Source: Planctomyces sp. SH-PL62
Lineage (GTDB): Bacteria > Planctomycetota > Planctomycetia > Isosphaerales > Isosphaeraceae
Direction of reading: 5' to 3'
DNA: 64,000 nucleotides
NCBI RefSeq assembly: GCF_001610895.1
Contig: NZ_CP011273.1
Coordinates: forward strand, 620,001-684,000
How positions within the stretch are numbered: position 1 is the first letter of the stretch; each line of letters starts with the position of its first letter. The translations under genes were made by a program, and so were the position numbers. The notes below the pieces were generated by a model. That model was not told the DNA's origin. It did no database searches and saw nothing but the letters and a program-made list of their open reading frames with translations. Shown here in pieces: positions 20,201 through 29,009 of this stretch.

Positions 20201-20978
20201 GCTGCTCAACTCGGTCCTCAACCCCAGCTCGGCGATCAGCTACAATTTCCGCTCGGTCGTCCTGGCCCTGACCGACGGTCGAATCTTGACCGGGCTGCCG
20301 GTCGAGGAATCGCCGCAGCGGATCGTCATCAAGACGGCGGAGGGGGATCGCGTCGTCGTGCCGATCGCCGACATCGAGGAGCGTCGTTCCAGCGAGGTCT
20401 CGCTGATGCCCGAGAACCTCGCCTCGACGATGACCGACGGCGAACTGGTCGACCTGATCGCCTATCTCGGCACCCTGCGCCGGCCGGTCGGCGTCGTGGG
20501 GCGATATCAGGTCGTGGGGCCGATCGCCGAGGCCGGCGGCGCTCCCGCGTTCGATCCCACGGCCCGCGTGGACCTGGAGGCGGCCGTCGCCGACGGGACG
20601 GGCCGCTCGCTCACCTGGCGCCGCATCGAGGCCGACGCGGAGGGCCGCGCGGACCTCCAGCCGTTCTTGCCCGCGGGCGAAAAGGGGGCCGTTTTCGCCC
20701 ATACTCCGATCGTCTCGCCGACGGCCCAGAAGGCGACGCTGGTCCTGGACGCCCAGGCGGAGGTGGCGGCCTGGCTCGACGGCCGTCCCGTCTCGCTGTC
20801 GAAGGCCGGCGAGGGCGCCCCGTCCTCCGCCGAGCTGGACCTGCCGGCGGGCCGGGGCTCGCTCTTGATCCGCGTGGCGTCGGGTGGGAAAACGGACGCG
20901 GCCGCGATCGTCGCCACGATCGTCGCGGAGCAGCCGGTCGCCTTCGACGCCTCGGGGGCCGACGCCCCCGCGCGCTGA
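17256..20978 (+). CDS. PVC-type dehydrogenase / HEAT-repeat / haem-binding c giant
   Basis: The 1240-residue exported protein starts MEPLATSPRRRAALALVGAC with signal cleavage near LHAQT. Residues about 30-420 form the planctomycete membrane-bound dehydrogenase beta-propeller (PTSLDVDSRGRVWVAEGLNY, ILEDADGDGKADKVTVFADR, NPWFRP-like SDDPWFRPVDMT). Residues about 420-930 are HEAT-like helical repeats. At about 953 CGSCHRVQGRGHWVGPDLS is the single CxxCH of the haem-binding domain unique to PVC bacteria. A C-terminal domain with beta-rich character follows. These proteins are abundant in Planctomycetes and Verrucomicrobia and probably oxidise sugars or polymers with electron flow to a cytochrome; the true substrate is unknown. 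Confidence 0.93.
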   Translation: MEPLATSPRRRAALALVGACLALAPAALHAQTGPEESARKLKPADGLEATLWAAEPLLFNPTSLDVDSRGRVWVAEGLNYRLTRGGNKKFARVEESDKIKILEDADGDGKADKVTVFADRIFPVPMGLAVEERYDEQGKYLGCRVYVGNSPNLLVLEDTDGDDKADKRYPLLTGFGGLDSDHGIHGVTLGLDGKLYFTHGDGCCSVQEDRSERYQNFDVVDKSGRHVVADKYANTLRVNRDGTEFEVVCDGQRNNYETCRDAFGNGFTSDNDDDGNRGCRVIHTMDGGRFGYKTPGSPRHWGEDVPGNVPKLVGTGNGSPCGIAVYEGRLLPGYFGGLLEAEAGTRQINFFPLTRRGASFGTEYRVMLSSDDPWFRPVDMTAAPDGSVFVADWYDAGVGGHAFADQDTGRIYRVAPVGVGPKAIKPDFASIAGLIEGLKSPCVATQDAARRSLIARGDAAADAVSTLIREGTPEESARAIWTASAIPRLAGIAAEILKRPGDFHGGDPRFRELAVRMLGRDCRENGIVEYQNPEARKPAPALAHLDLLLPLADDPDAGVRRELLLALRKAPTPQVGDALRKLVTAWDGRDRWYLEALGLALDGREAEFVTGLMDPSLFGGSDDFEKLAGDDRVALPPYFPVDRNEAFIPAGAAEPEANALSKLLGFLWRLQRPEALPLLEQILPKLKGPGLQQAGDDVLQRIRSPFAADVAALMAEQSDDPVRRRILLELLASRLAGPWREAKDRPPVLRVIEAALGRPEWRRQGIAMAAATGDGRYRGTLERIALDPKQPEETAAAAVEAVGAIDVTPNRVLEDLIAAHHGAPASDARAEAAVRTLPKLYDARSRLLGILTDRAYPVSLRREAVRTLARLPEGGLRLVDLARDGKLLDDLKTEATTAIHGLGDPRVREAAAAVLPPPSTAGGRPLPPIAELLRREGDPARGEQVFFRQGSESCGSCHRVQGRGHWVGPDLSTVGVKYGRGELLNSVLNPSSAISYNFRSVVLALTDGRILTGLPVEESPQRIVIKTAEGDRVVVPIADIEERRSSEVSLMPENLASTMTDGELVDLIAYLGTLRRPVGVVGRYQVVGPIAEAGGAPAFDPTARVDLEAAVADGTGRSLTWRRIEADAEGRADLQPFLPAGEKGAVFAHTPIVSPTAQKATLVLDAQAEVAAWLDGRPVSLSKAGEGAPSSAELDLPAGRGSLLIRVASGGKTDAAAIVATIVAEQPVAFDASGADAPAR

Positions 20979-21014
20979 ACCTTCACGCCCTAGAACGAGG
21001 CGGGACCGTACGCC

Positions 21015-21797
21015 GTGACACGACCCGAAGATCCCCGGCGATCGCCGACGATCGCCGTCGCCATCCCTTGCTACAACGAGGCCGCCGCCGTCGGCCGCGT
21101 CGTCGACGACTTCCGCGCGCACCTCCCCGGCGCGGACGTGGTCATCTTCGACAACGCCTCCGAAGACGACACGGCCGCGATCGCCGCCGCCCACGGCGCG
21201 CGGGTCGTCGCCGTCCCCGACCGGGGCAAGGGCTTCGTCGTCCGCGCGGCGTTCGCGACCCTGAAGGGGTACGACGTCGTCGTCATGACCGACGGCGACG
21301 GCACCTACCCCGCGGAGGCCGCCCCCCGGCTCGTCGCGCCGGTGCTGGACGGCCGGGCCGCGATGACCGTCGGCGCGCGCAGGCCGGTGCCCGGCGCGCA
21401 GGCCATGGCCCCCGTCCGCGCCCTCGGGAACGTCCTCATCCGGGGCGCCTTCCGGCTCCTGATCGGCGTCGGGGCCGGCGACCTGCTCTCGGGCTATCGC
21501 GCGTTCAGCCGCCGGTTCGTCGAGACCGTCGACCTTCGCTCCGAGGGGTTCGAGATCGAGACCGAGCTGGCCGTCGCGGCGACGGCCGGCGACTTCCCGA
21601 CGCTGGAGGTCGAGGTCGCGTACCATCCCCGGATCGCCGGGACCGAGAGCAAGCTGCGGGCCTTCCGCGACGGCCGCCGGATCCTGCGGACCATCGTCCG
21701 GGAGGGGCTGCGGCTCAGGCCCCTGCGCGCCGCGGCCCTCCTCGCGGCTTTCGCGAGCCTCGTGATCGCCGCGATCCTGCTCCTCGTCCGCCGTTGA
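21015..21797 (+). CDS. Family 2 glycosyltransferase (dolichyl-phosphate-mannose-synthase-like)
   Basis: This 260-residue protein starts at a GTG. The GT-A fold is clear: VAIPCYNEAAAVGRVV, VVIFDNASEDDT and the metal-binding VVMTDGDGTYP. RGKGFVVRAAF and LSGYRAFSRR are typical of the DPM1/DPG-synthase branch that transfers sugars to polyprenyl phosphate. One C-terminal hydrophobic segment (about residues 238-257) tethers it to the inner membrane. It converges on the kinase gene with a 12-base gap. The donor and acceptor are inferred only by family. Confidence 0.88.
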   Translation: MTRPEDPRRSPTIAVAIPCYNEAAAVGRVVDDFRAHLPGADVVIFDNASEDDTAAIAAAHGARVVAVPDRGKGFVVRAAFATLKGYDVVVMTDGDGTYPAEAAPRLVAPVLDGRAAMTVGARRPVPGAQAMAPVRALGNVLIRGAFRLLIGVGAGDLLSGYRAFSRRFVETVDLRSEGFEIETELAVAATAGDFPTLEVEVAYHPRIAGTESKLRAFRDGRRILRTIVREGLRLRPLRAAALLAAFASLVIAAILLLVRR

Positions 21798-21809
21798 GCG
21801 CGGCCGCGA

Positions 21810-24800
21810 TCACTCGGCGGGCGGCGCGTCCCACAGCTTGATGGTCAGGTCGCGGCTGGCCGAGACCAGCACGCCGCCGTCGCGAGACACGGCCAGGGCG
21901 GTCACCGCCGACGCATGCTCGTTCAGGCTGAGGATCGTCCGTCCCCGGGTCGGGTCCCAGATGCGGATCGCCTTGTCGGCCCCCCCGGAAACCAGCCGAC
22001 CGTCCGGGGTGAAGACCAGGCCGAAGACCTCGCCGAGATGGCCGTCGAGGGGTCGCGAGTTCGCGAGGTGGGCCGTGTCCCAGAGCCGGATCGGGCCGTT
22101 GCGCGAGGCCGTGGCGATCGTCCGTCCGGTGTCGTCGATGGCGATGGCGAGGACCTCTCCGCCGGTCTTCAGGGTGGCCTGGAGCGAGCCCGAGGCGAGG
22201 TCCCAGAGCTTCACCGTCGCGTCGCTGGAGCCCGAGGCCAGCCACCGGGCGTCGCGAGACAGGGCGAGCCGGCGGACCGATTCGGAATGTCCCTCCAGGG
22301 TCGTCCGCCGCTCGCCGGTCTCGGCGTTCCAGATCTGGACCGTGCCGTCGCCGCCGGCCGAGGCGATCCAGGAGCCGTCGCCCAGGAAGACGAGGTCGTC
22401 CACCACGTCGCGATGTTCCCTGTACTCCCGGAGCGGCCGTCCGGACGCCAGGTCCCAGACGATCACGACGCCCCGGTCCTCCGGCGGGCGGCTCGGGTCG
22501 CCGGCCGACGAGACCAGCAGACGGCCGTCGGGGCTGATGCTCAGGGAACGGACCCGCGAGTCGTGCCCCCCGAGCTGGCGCAGCAGTCGGCCCGTCGGGA
22601 GGTCCCAGAGCCGGACGACCTGGTCGTCGTGGCCGGAGGCCATCAGGCGGCCGTCCGGGCTCAGGGCCAGGCAGCCGGCCGAGCCGCCGAAGCGGAGCAC
22701 CGACGCGTCGCGGAGCGTCCGGGGCCGGGCCGGGCTGAGAGGGTCCCAGACCTTCGCGATCCCCTCGGTCGAGACCGAGACCAGGCTTTGGCCGTCTCGG
22801 CTCGGCGCCAGGGCGCGGACGCCCTGGGTGTGGCCGAGGAACTTGCGGAGCAGGCGGCTCGATCCGGGCTCCCAGATTCGGATCGCGTCGTCGTTCCCCC
22901 CCGTCGCGATCCAGTCCCCGGAAGGCGCGTAGGTCAGGCAGAGGACGCCCCCCTTGTGCGCCTGGATCACCATCCGGGAGACGCCCGTGGCGACTTCCCA
23001 GATGCGGACGGTGCCGTCCAGTCCCGCGGTGACCAGCCTCGCGCCGTCGGGGCTGAACGCCGCCGCCCGCACCTCCCCCTCGTGTCCGACGAGGTCGTGG
23101 GTCAGCAACGGCGGGTCGCCGAGCCGCCACAGCTTGACCGCCCCGTCGAGCCCGGCGGTGGCGGCGAGGCGGCCGTCGGGACTCAGGGCGACCGTCGCGA
23201 TCGGCCCCAGGTGGCTCCCGGTGAGGAGCGGCAGCCTCGCGCCGGTCTCGACGTCCCAGAAGTGGACGACGTGGCGGGAGGAGGAGGCCGCCAGCCGGGA
23301 GCCGTCCGGGGACCAGGCGAATGAGAGGATGGCGTCCTGGTCGACCTGGAGGGTCCGTTCCAGTTCGCCCGTCTCGACGCGGAAGATGCCGATCTCGCCG
23401 GCGCCCATGTCGGGGCCGGGGCCGGCGAGCCGCTTGCCGTCCGGGCTGTACGCCAGCGCGTGGACGCCCAGCCGGAGGTCGGCCGCCGCGCCGCCGGGGG
23501 GCGGATTCTGGATCACCTTTTTCAGCTTCGCGTCGCGCAGGTCCCAGATTCGGATCGCCCCCGACAGGCTGGCGGTCGCGAAACTCGAGCCGTCCGGGGC
23601 GACCGACACCGACACGAGTCGTTCCCAGGGGGTCCGCGCCGTCGCCCGATCCTGGCCGTCCAGCCCGCGCAGGTACCGCCATTCCCAGCCCCGGTGGTCG
23701 ACCTCGTCGGCCCTCGGCCGCATCAGGTCGAGCAGGCTCCGGAACTGGCCGTAATCGTTCCCCTCCCAGGCCGACGCGGCGAGGTTGGCGCGGGTGTCGT
23801 AGAGGGTCTGCTGCTCCTCGTTGCGCGCGACGACGGCGGCCTCGCGGGCGACCTGGGCCTCGCGCCGGCCGGAGGCCAGCGAGCGCTGGATCTCGGCCTG
23901 GTCGCGGAACCAGCGGGCCGCCATCAGCGAGCCGGCCGTGGCCAGCAACAGGACCCCCGTCAGGACGCCGCCGAGGATCGCGATCGTCGGGTTCCGCCGC
24001 GCCCATCGCCAGTAGCTCTCCGCCAGCGAAGCCCGCCGGGCCTCGACCGGCCGGTCTTCGAGGAACCGTCGGAGATCGGCGCCGAACGCGGCGGCCGTGG
24101 GATAGCGATCCTGCGGGAGCTTTTCGACGGCCTTGTGGACGACGGTCGCCAGGTCGATCGGGATACCGGGGTCGAGCTTCCGCAACGGCGGCGGCGAGGC
24201 CTCGGACACCTGGCGGATCAGCCGGGCGCGGTCGCGCTCGTCGAAGGCCGGCCGTCGCGCCAGGAGCTCGTAAAGGGTCAGGCCCAGGCCGTAGACGTCG
24301 GTCGTCGCCCCGGATTGGCCGTCGAACGCTTCCGGGGGGAGGTAGCGCAACGTCCCGACGACGTCGCCGCTCTGGGTCGCGTCCTGATGCTCCCCCCATT
24401 TCGCCAGCCCGAAGTCCGTGACCCAGACGGTCCCGCGCTCGTCCAGGAGGAGGTTGGAAGGCTTGACGTCGCGATGGAAGATGCCCTGCGAATGGGCGTA
24501 ATCCAGGCCCTCCGCCGCCTGAACGCCCAGCCCGGCGACCCATTTCCAGGGGGGGCGGTCGTCGCCGCGTTCCGCCTGCGGGGAGGATCTCGGACCCGTC
24601 GGCTCGCTCGCCTCGGCACCCGGCTCCTTCGCGCCGGAGGCGTCGCCGGGAGGCGGCGCTCCCCGGCCCAGCAGCGACCGGGCCACCGCGAGGAACGAGC
24701 GCTCCCGCGCCGAGTCGGCCTGGGTCTCGACCGGCCTGGGTGCGGCGGTCGCCGGGGCGGTCGCCGAACCGACGGCCTCTCGAGCGGCCGCGCCGTCCGC

Positions 24801-25286
24801 CGACGGATCGGTCGATTCCTCGGTCGCGTCGAGCCGGGAGGGGGGTCGTCGCGACTCGTCGAGCACGGCGTCCAGGCCCACCCCGCGGATGAACTGCATG
24901 ACGTAGAAGGGGGTCCCTTCATGCTCGCCGGAGCCGAAGACCGGCACGATGTTGGTGTGGTGGAGCCGACCTGCGGCCCGCGCCTCGCGCTCGAAGCGTC
25001 CCCGTCGTTTCTCGTCGCTCAGGCCCACGGAGAGGACCTTCAGCGCCACCGTGCGGCGCAACGAGATCTGCCAGGCCTCGTAGACGATCCCCATGCCGCC
25101 CCGGCCGACCTCTCGCAGGATCTGGTAGTCGCCGAAGATTCTCGATGGGGGCGTCGCGGGGTGCGGGGGCTCGTCCGGCCCTCCGGCTTCGGTCGGGGAG
25201 TGCAGGGGCTCGTCCAGACCTCCGGCTTCGGTCGGGGGATGGTGGCCTTGTCCCTGGCCGGAGTCGCTGCCGCAGGCGGTCGACAT
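21810..25286 (-). CDS. Serine/threonine protein kinase with transmembrane helix and WD40 repeats
   Basis: The protein has 1158 residues. The kinase domain begins at 54, with the glycine loop GRGGMG at 61-66, Lys83, catalytic loop HRDVKPSN at 271-278 and DFG at 291-293. A roughly 105-residue Ala/Pro/Ser-rich insert (142-246) splits the lobes between the hinge region and helix E. A transmembrane helix spans 436-456, and from about 540 to the end there are a dozen or more WD40 repeats (LSPDGRLMASGHDDQVVRLW and similar), probably a periplasmic propeller. The active-site residues are intact. This architecture is common in planctomycetes and likely transmits envelope signals; the partner proteins are unknown. 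The N-terminal 50 residues are a repetitive linker. Confidence 0.95.
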   Translation of the reverse strand: MSTACGSDSGQGQGHHPPTEAGGLDEPLHSPTEAGGPDEPPHPATPPSRIFGDYQILREVGRGGMGIVYEAWQISLRRTVALKVLSVGLSDEKRRGRFEREARAAGRLHHTNIVPVFGSGEHEGTPFYVMQFIRGVGLDAVLDESRRPPSRLDATEESTDPSADGAAAREAVGSATAPATAAPRPVETQADSARERSFLAVARSLLGRGAPPPGDASGAKEPGAEASEPTGPRSSPQAERGDDRPPWKWVAGLGVQAAEGLDYAHSQGIFHRDVKPSNLLLDERGTVWVTDFGLAKWGEHQDATQSGDVVGTLRYLPPEAFDGQSGATTDVYGLGLTLYELLARRPAFDERDRARLIRQVSEASPPPLRKLDPGIPIDLATVVHKAVEKLPQDRYPTAAAFGADLRRFLEDRPVEARRASLAESYWRWARRNPTIAILGGVLTGVLLLATAGSLMAARWFRDQAEIQRSLASGRREAQVAREAAVVARNEEQQTLYDTRANLAASAWEGNDYGQFRSLLDLMRPRADEVDHRGWEWRYLRGLDGQDRATARTPWERLVSVSVAPDGSSFATASLSGAIRIWDLRDAKLKKVIQNPPPGGAAADLRLGVHALAYSPDGKRLAGPGPDMGAGEIGIFRVETGELERTLQVDQDAILSFAWSPDGSRLAASSSRHVVHFWDVETGARLPLLTGSHLGPIATVALSPDGRLAATAGLDGAVKLWRLGDPPLLTHDLVGHEGEVRAAAFSPDGARLVTAGLDGTVRIWEVATGVSRMVIQAHKGGVLCLTYAPSGDWIATGGNDDAIRIWEPGSSRLLRKFLGHTQGVRALAPSRDGQSLVSVSTEGIAKVWDPLSPARPRTLRDASVLRFGGSAGCLALSPDGRLMASGHDDQVVRLWDLPTGRLLRQLGGHDSRVRSLSISPDGRLLVSSAGDPSRPPEDRGVVIVWDLASGRPLREYREHRDVVDDLVFLGDGSWIASAGGDGTVQIWNAETGERRTTLEGHSESVRRLALSRDARWLASGSSDATVKLWDLASGSLQATLKTGGEVLAIAIDDTGRTIATASRNGPIRLWDTAHLANSRPLDGHLGEVFGLVFTPDGRLVSGGADKAIRIWDPTRGRTILSLNEHASAVTALAVSRDGGVLVSASRDLTIKLWDAPPAE
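25166..25243. repeat. Two-copy 39-bp in-frame tandem repeat in the kinase N-terminus
   Basis: Units 25166-25204 and 25205-25243 share GGGCTCGTCC and CTCCGGCTTCGGTCGGGG. On the coding strand they give TEAGG(L/P)DEP(L/P)H(S/P)P, 13 residues per unit, ahead of the kinase domain. Confidence 0.8.
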
Positions 25287-25513
25287 GGTCGCCTCGCCCT
25301 CGCATGAAGGGCACCGTCGGTGGAGGGAAGGGGTCCTGCGCTGGAGGGGCGAGGCGCATCGGGAGGATTTTCCGACCCTGGCGGCGGGCTCGAGCCGCTC
25401 ACCGTTCGAACGGAGCGGCTCGAGTTCGAGTCGAGGGGGAAAGCTCCATGGTGACGGCTCGACCGCGAGAATGCAAGGTCCGCCGCCTCACCCGCCCTCC
25501 CCCCCGCCCGGCC

Positions 25514-26482
25514 TCACGACGCCGTCGAGCGGCTGAGCGAGGGGGTCTCGTCGGCCTCCTGGTCGCGGGCTCGGGCCTGCAGCGGGGCTTCCATCAGCGT
25601 GTCGCCCCGATCGAGCATCGCCAGCAAGTCGGTCTCGATCTTGTGGCAGAGCTGATCCAGCGGCAGGTGGTTGAGGCTCGTCTGCGAGAACGGGAACTGG
25701 AGCTCCGTCCCGATCTTGTCCAGCGCCAGGATCGGCGCGGCCACGAACATGGTCACGACTGGCGTGAGCCATACGGCCTCTTCCAGCAGCGCGAACGGCA
25801 GGGTGATCAGGAAGAACAGGATGAATCGGCGGATCTCGATGCGATACGCCAGCGGGAGCGGCGAGGAGCGGATGCGCTCGCAGGCGCCCAGGTGGTCGAT
25901 CAGGGTCGCCCGTTGGCCTTCCGCCTGATGGAAGGCGAACGCGCTCATCCCCAGCTTCTCGTGCGCCTGGCGGAGCAGCCCGGCCAGGTGCAGGGCGATC
26001 GCGTTGGGCATGTGGTGGGACGCGAAGACGCGGTCGGCGGCCTCGCGGCCCAGCAGCCCGACCAGCGACGTGCTATGTCGCTGGTCCCGCAGGTTCAGCC
26101 GGACGGCGTGCGGGAAGGCGGCCGACCAGCGGATGAACTGGTCCCGCCACGCGCGGTCGGCCGGCCCATACGCCAGGCCGTCGATCGCCAGGTTGCGCGA
26201 CTGGTTGACGATGCCCCCCCAGAGCTTCCGACCTTCCCACCACCGCTCATAGCCGGCGTTGGTCCGGAGCACCAGGAGCAAGCCCAGCGCGGCACCGGCG
26301 ACCTCGTGCGGTCCGACGCCGATGTGCAGGCTGTAGTCGAGGTGCTTGTTGAGGTGCAACGCCGTCACCACCAGCGCGTACGCGCCGAAGACGAGCACGC
26401 GTAGCATGGTCAGGGGCATCGCCGAGCCCTGGACCCCGAAGACCTCGACCCAGAAAAGCAGTTCCTTGTCGCGGAATCTCAC
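25514..26482 (-). CDS. Bestrophin-like (UPF0187) anion channel
   Basis: I start the gene at GTG 26482, giving MRFRDKELLFWVEVFGVQG and about 322 residues, the usual family size. Longer starts exist (TTG at 26650) but add a low-complexity stretch. LRTNAGYERWWEGRKLWGG and IVNQSRNLA are the bestrophin/RFP-TM signature, and LDKIGTELQFPF before LPLDQLCHKIE is the conserved C-terminal part. Several hydrophobic helices are visible. Bacterial bestrophin homologues form pentameric channels; the ion is not certain. A TACAAT (-10 like) lies on the minus strand at 26598-26593, and a TTGACA at 26650-26645 further up. Confidence 0.85.
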   Translation of the reverse strand: MRFRDKELLFWVEVFGVQGSAMPLTMLRVLVFGAYALVVTALHLNKHLDYSLHIGVGPHEVAGAALGLLLVLRTNAGYERWWEGRKLWGGIVNQSRNLAIDGLAYGPADRAWRDQFIRWSAAFPHAVRLNLRDQRHSTSLVGLLGREAADRVFASHHMPNAIALHLAGLLRQAHEKLGMSAFAFHQAEGQRATLIDHLGACERIRSSPLPLAYRIEIRRFILFFLITLPFALLEEAVWLTPVVTMFVAAPILALDKIGTELQFPFSQTSLNHLPLDQLCHKIETDLLAMLDRGDTLMEAPLQARARDQEADETPSLSRSTAS

Positions 26483-26715
26483 CGGCTCGCAAGCCCTCAA
26501 GATCGGCCCCGGGTCGGGGCCACACGTCGCGAGGGGCACACGCCGCCCCGCGGCCGAGGCACCCGGTCGGGGCGGCCCTCGGCTGGCCTCCAATTGTATC
26601 AGCCGGAATCCAACCGGCTCCAGACTGATTGAATTATGAAAATCTGTCAATTTGCGAGCCGGGATCGAGGCGGCCGCCGATCGGGACGGCGACTCCCTCC
26701 CCGAGCCTCTCCATC

Positions 26716-28964
26716 TTACCGGCCCATCCGGTAGGAAGGGGATGCGAGGAGGACCGAGCCCGAGCCCCCCGCGTCGCGGTCGGGCGAGTCGAGCAGGACG
26801 ACGGCCTCCCAGGTCAGCGGCGAGTGGGGGACCCCGTCCCCCGCGCCTCCCCAGCGCCCCCCGGCGCGGAGCCGTCCAGGGGAATCCGCACGATTCGCCA
26901 GCCCTCGAAGTCCAGCCGCCCTAGGTCGGGCTGGAACGTCTGCCCCGAGGCGTCCCGGAATCGACAGCGCAAGTAGGCATTCGAACCGTCTCCCTTGACC
27001 CAGAAGAGCGCCTCCCGAGCTTTCTCCGGGATCGGCAGGGTCTTGCGGGGCTGGACCGTCAGGTAACGCCATCCGGGGTCGAACTCGTACGCGATCTTGA
27101 TTGCACGCTCGCTCTGTCCCTCCGTCGCAACCCTCGAAGGCTTCGACGCCTTTCCGGGTGCGGGGGTGTTCTCCACGTGCAAGACCGCGTCGAGCGAATC
27201 CAGAAGGTCCGTACGATCGGGCCCCATGATTGGTTCGAACCTTCCCGAGACCGGCTCGACGACCGGAGCGCCGTGGGCGTCGACCAGGACGAGGTCGACG
27301 TCGGCGTCCGACGCCTTCACGGCGAGCCTCGCCCGGCCCTCCGACTCTCCCGTGGGGATCGACGCGACGGCCGTCGCCGTTTCGCGTCCGTCCGGCCTCT
27401 TCGCGACCAGGCGGCCCTCGAAAGCCCGCTTCGACGGGTTGGCGATCGTCGCCTCGAGCACGTCTCCTCGAGGGGCGATCGCCAGCGAGAGCGGGTCGAC
27501 TCGCCAGACCTGCAAGGGGACGATCGCCGGCAGCGGACGGGCTTTATGGCGGATCTCCAGGGGGATTTCCCGGTGGGGCGCCCGCAGCGGAGAGGCGGGC
27601 AGACGGATCAGGTCCATTCGAGACGCGCCGTTGAAGGTCGACATTTTCGAGAGCGATTCGGCGACGCCGGGAATGCGGAACTCGACGGCACGATCGCCCA
27701 GGCTGGTGGGCATCCAGGCGTGGAACTCGACCGGGCTCCCCGTCGTCTCGACAAGCGGCCCCGCCGGGATTTGGATCGAGGCCAGCGTGCGAAGATCGGC
27801 CGCGTCGGGGTCGGAGCCCTTCACGAGTCGGATCGAAGGCGTCCGCGCGGATTCGTCGGCGTCCGCGTCGGTGGTCCAGGAGACGATCGCCAGGGGGCTG
27901 TCCTCCTGACCCGAATTCTGGAAGAGCAGCTTCCAGTCGGCCGGGCTCGCCCCCCGGAGGCGATGGCGGTACGAATAGCCACGCAGGGCGTCGATCAGTT
28001 GCTTCGCCGCGAGGAACGAGGGCTTGGGCGTCAGGTCTTGCCGCACGGTGCCGAAGCGGTGCTCGTTCTCCTTCGGGTCGGGGCCGTCGTCCTTCCAGTC
28101 GTAGAAGATCGAGAGGTTGACGCCGTTGGCGAGGTTCGAGAGGTACTCGCGGACGAGGTAGCGGGCCTGTTCGGCCTCGCTGAACCGCTTCTCGGCCGTG
28201 GAGTAGCCCCACTCCCCCGAGAGGATCGGCATCGTCGCGCGGGCCGGCGCGTGGCGGGCGATCAGCGCGCGGAGCCGGCCGTAGTCCTCGGCTGCGGTCT
28301 CGGGGTGGCTTTCGCGATAGGGGTGGACCGAGACGGCGTCGATTTGCTCCAGGACGCCGGAGGCGAACAGCGCGTCGAGGAATTCCCAGGGGAAGCCCGA
28401 GGAGGCCGGGGCGACCACGTACGCCTTGGGGTCGGCCGCTCGGATCGCCTCGGCGGTCTCCAGCGCGAGCTTCGCATAGTCCTCGACGTTCGGCCGGGGC
28501 TTCCAGAAGCTGATGTTGGGCTCGTTCCAGATCTCCCAGATCACGCCTCGACCCTGGAAGTGGGCGGCGGCGGCCCCGGCGAACCGGGCGAACGCGGCGC
28601 GGCCTTCCGGGGAATGCGGCGACAACCCGCCGTCATACCGGGGATGGCCGTAGTCCAGGATGAGGTAGGCGCGGGCGCCGACCTTGTCCAGATGCCCGAG
28701 GAGCCGGTCATACGCCGAGAAGTCGTACTTCCCCGGCTCGCGCTCGATCCCCGCCCAGAAGAAGTCCATGCGGACCCACTTGAAGCCGGCCTCGGCGAAA
28801 CGTTCCATCTCGCCGGGGGCCGGGTCTGTGAAGTGGATGTTGACGCCGAGCCCCTCGGGGATCACCGGCGGGGGCGGCGCGTCCTGGGCGCGAACCGGGG
28901 CGAGGGCGGCGGCCAGGGCGGCGGCCAGCAGGGGGAGGAGGAGCCGAGGGAGGGAGAGTCGCAT
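26716..28964 (-). CDS. Exported glycoside hydrolase (clan GH-A, GH39/GH5-like), one frameshift as assembled
   Basis: The signal peptide is MRLSLPRLLLPLLAAALAAA, cleaved near RAQDA. A TIM-barrel glycosidase fills about residues 35-345: acid/base Glu148 in WEIWNEPN and nucleophile Glu251 in LSGEWGYS, the clan A pair. Beta-rich domains follow to about residue 700. After PLDGSAPGG the frame shifts at a six-base homopolymer (26857-26862). Restoring one base continues as RWGGAGDGVPHSPLTWEAVV and ends ASPSYRMGR at 26716, for 749 residues. Without the fix the protein ends at 26814 with a nonsense tail. It probably cleaves a beta-linked polysaccharide outside the cytoplasm; the substrate is unknown. 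Confidence 0.85.
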
Positions 28965-29009
28965 CGGGGTCTCCTGCGAGTGGGCGGCGGCAAGCGGCGC
29001 CGCCGGTGG

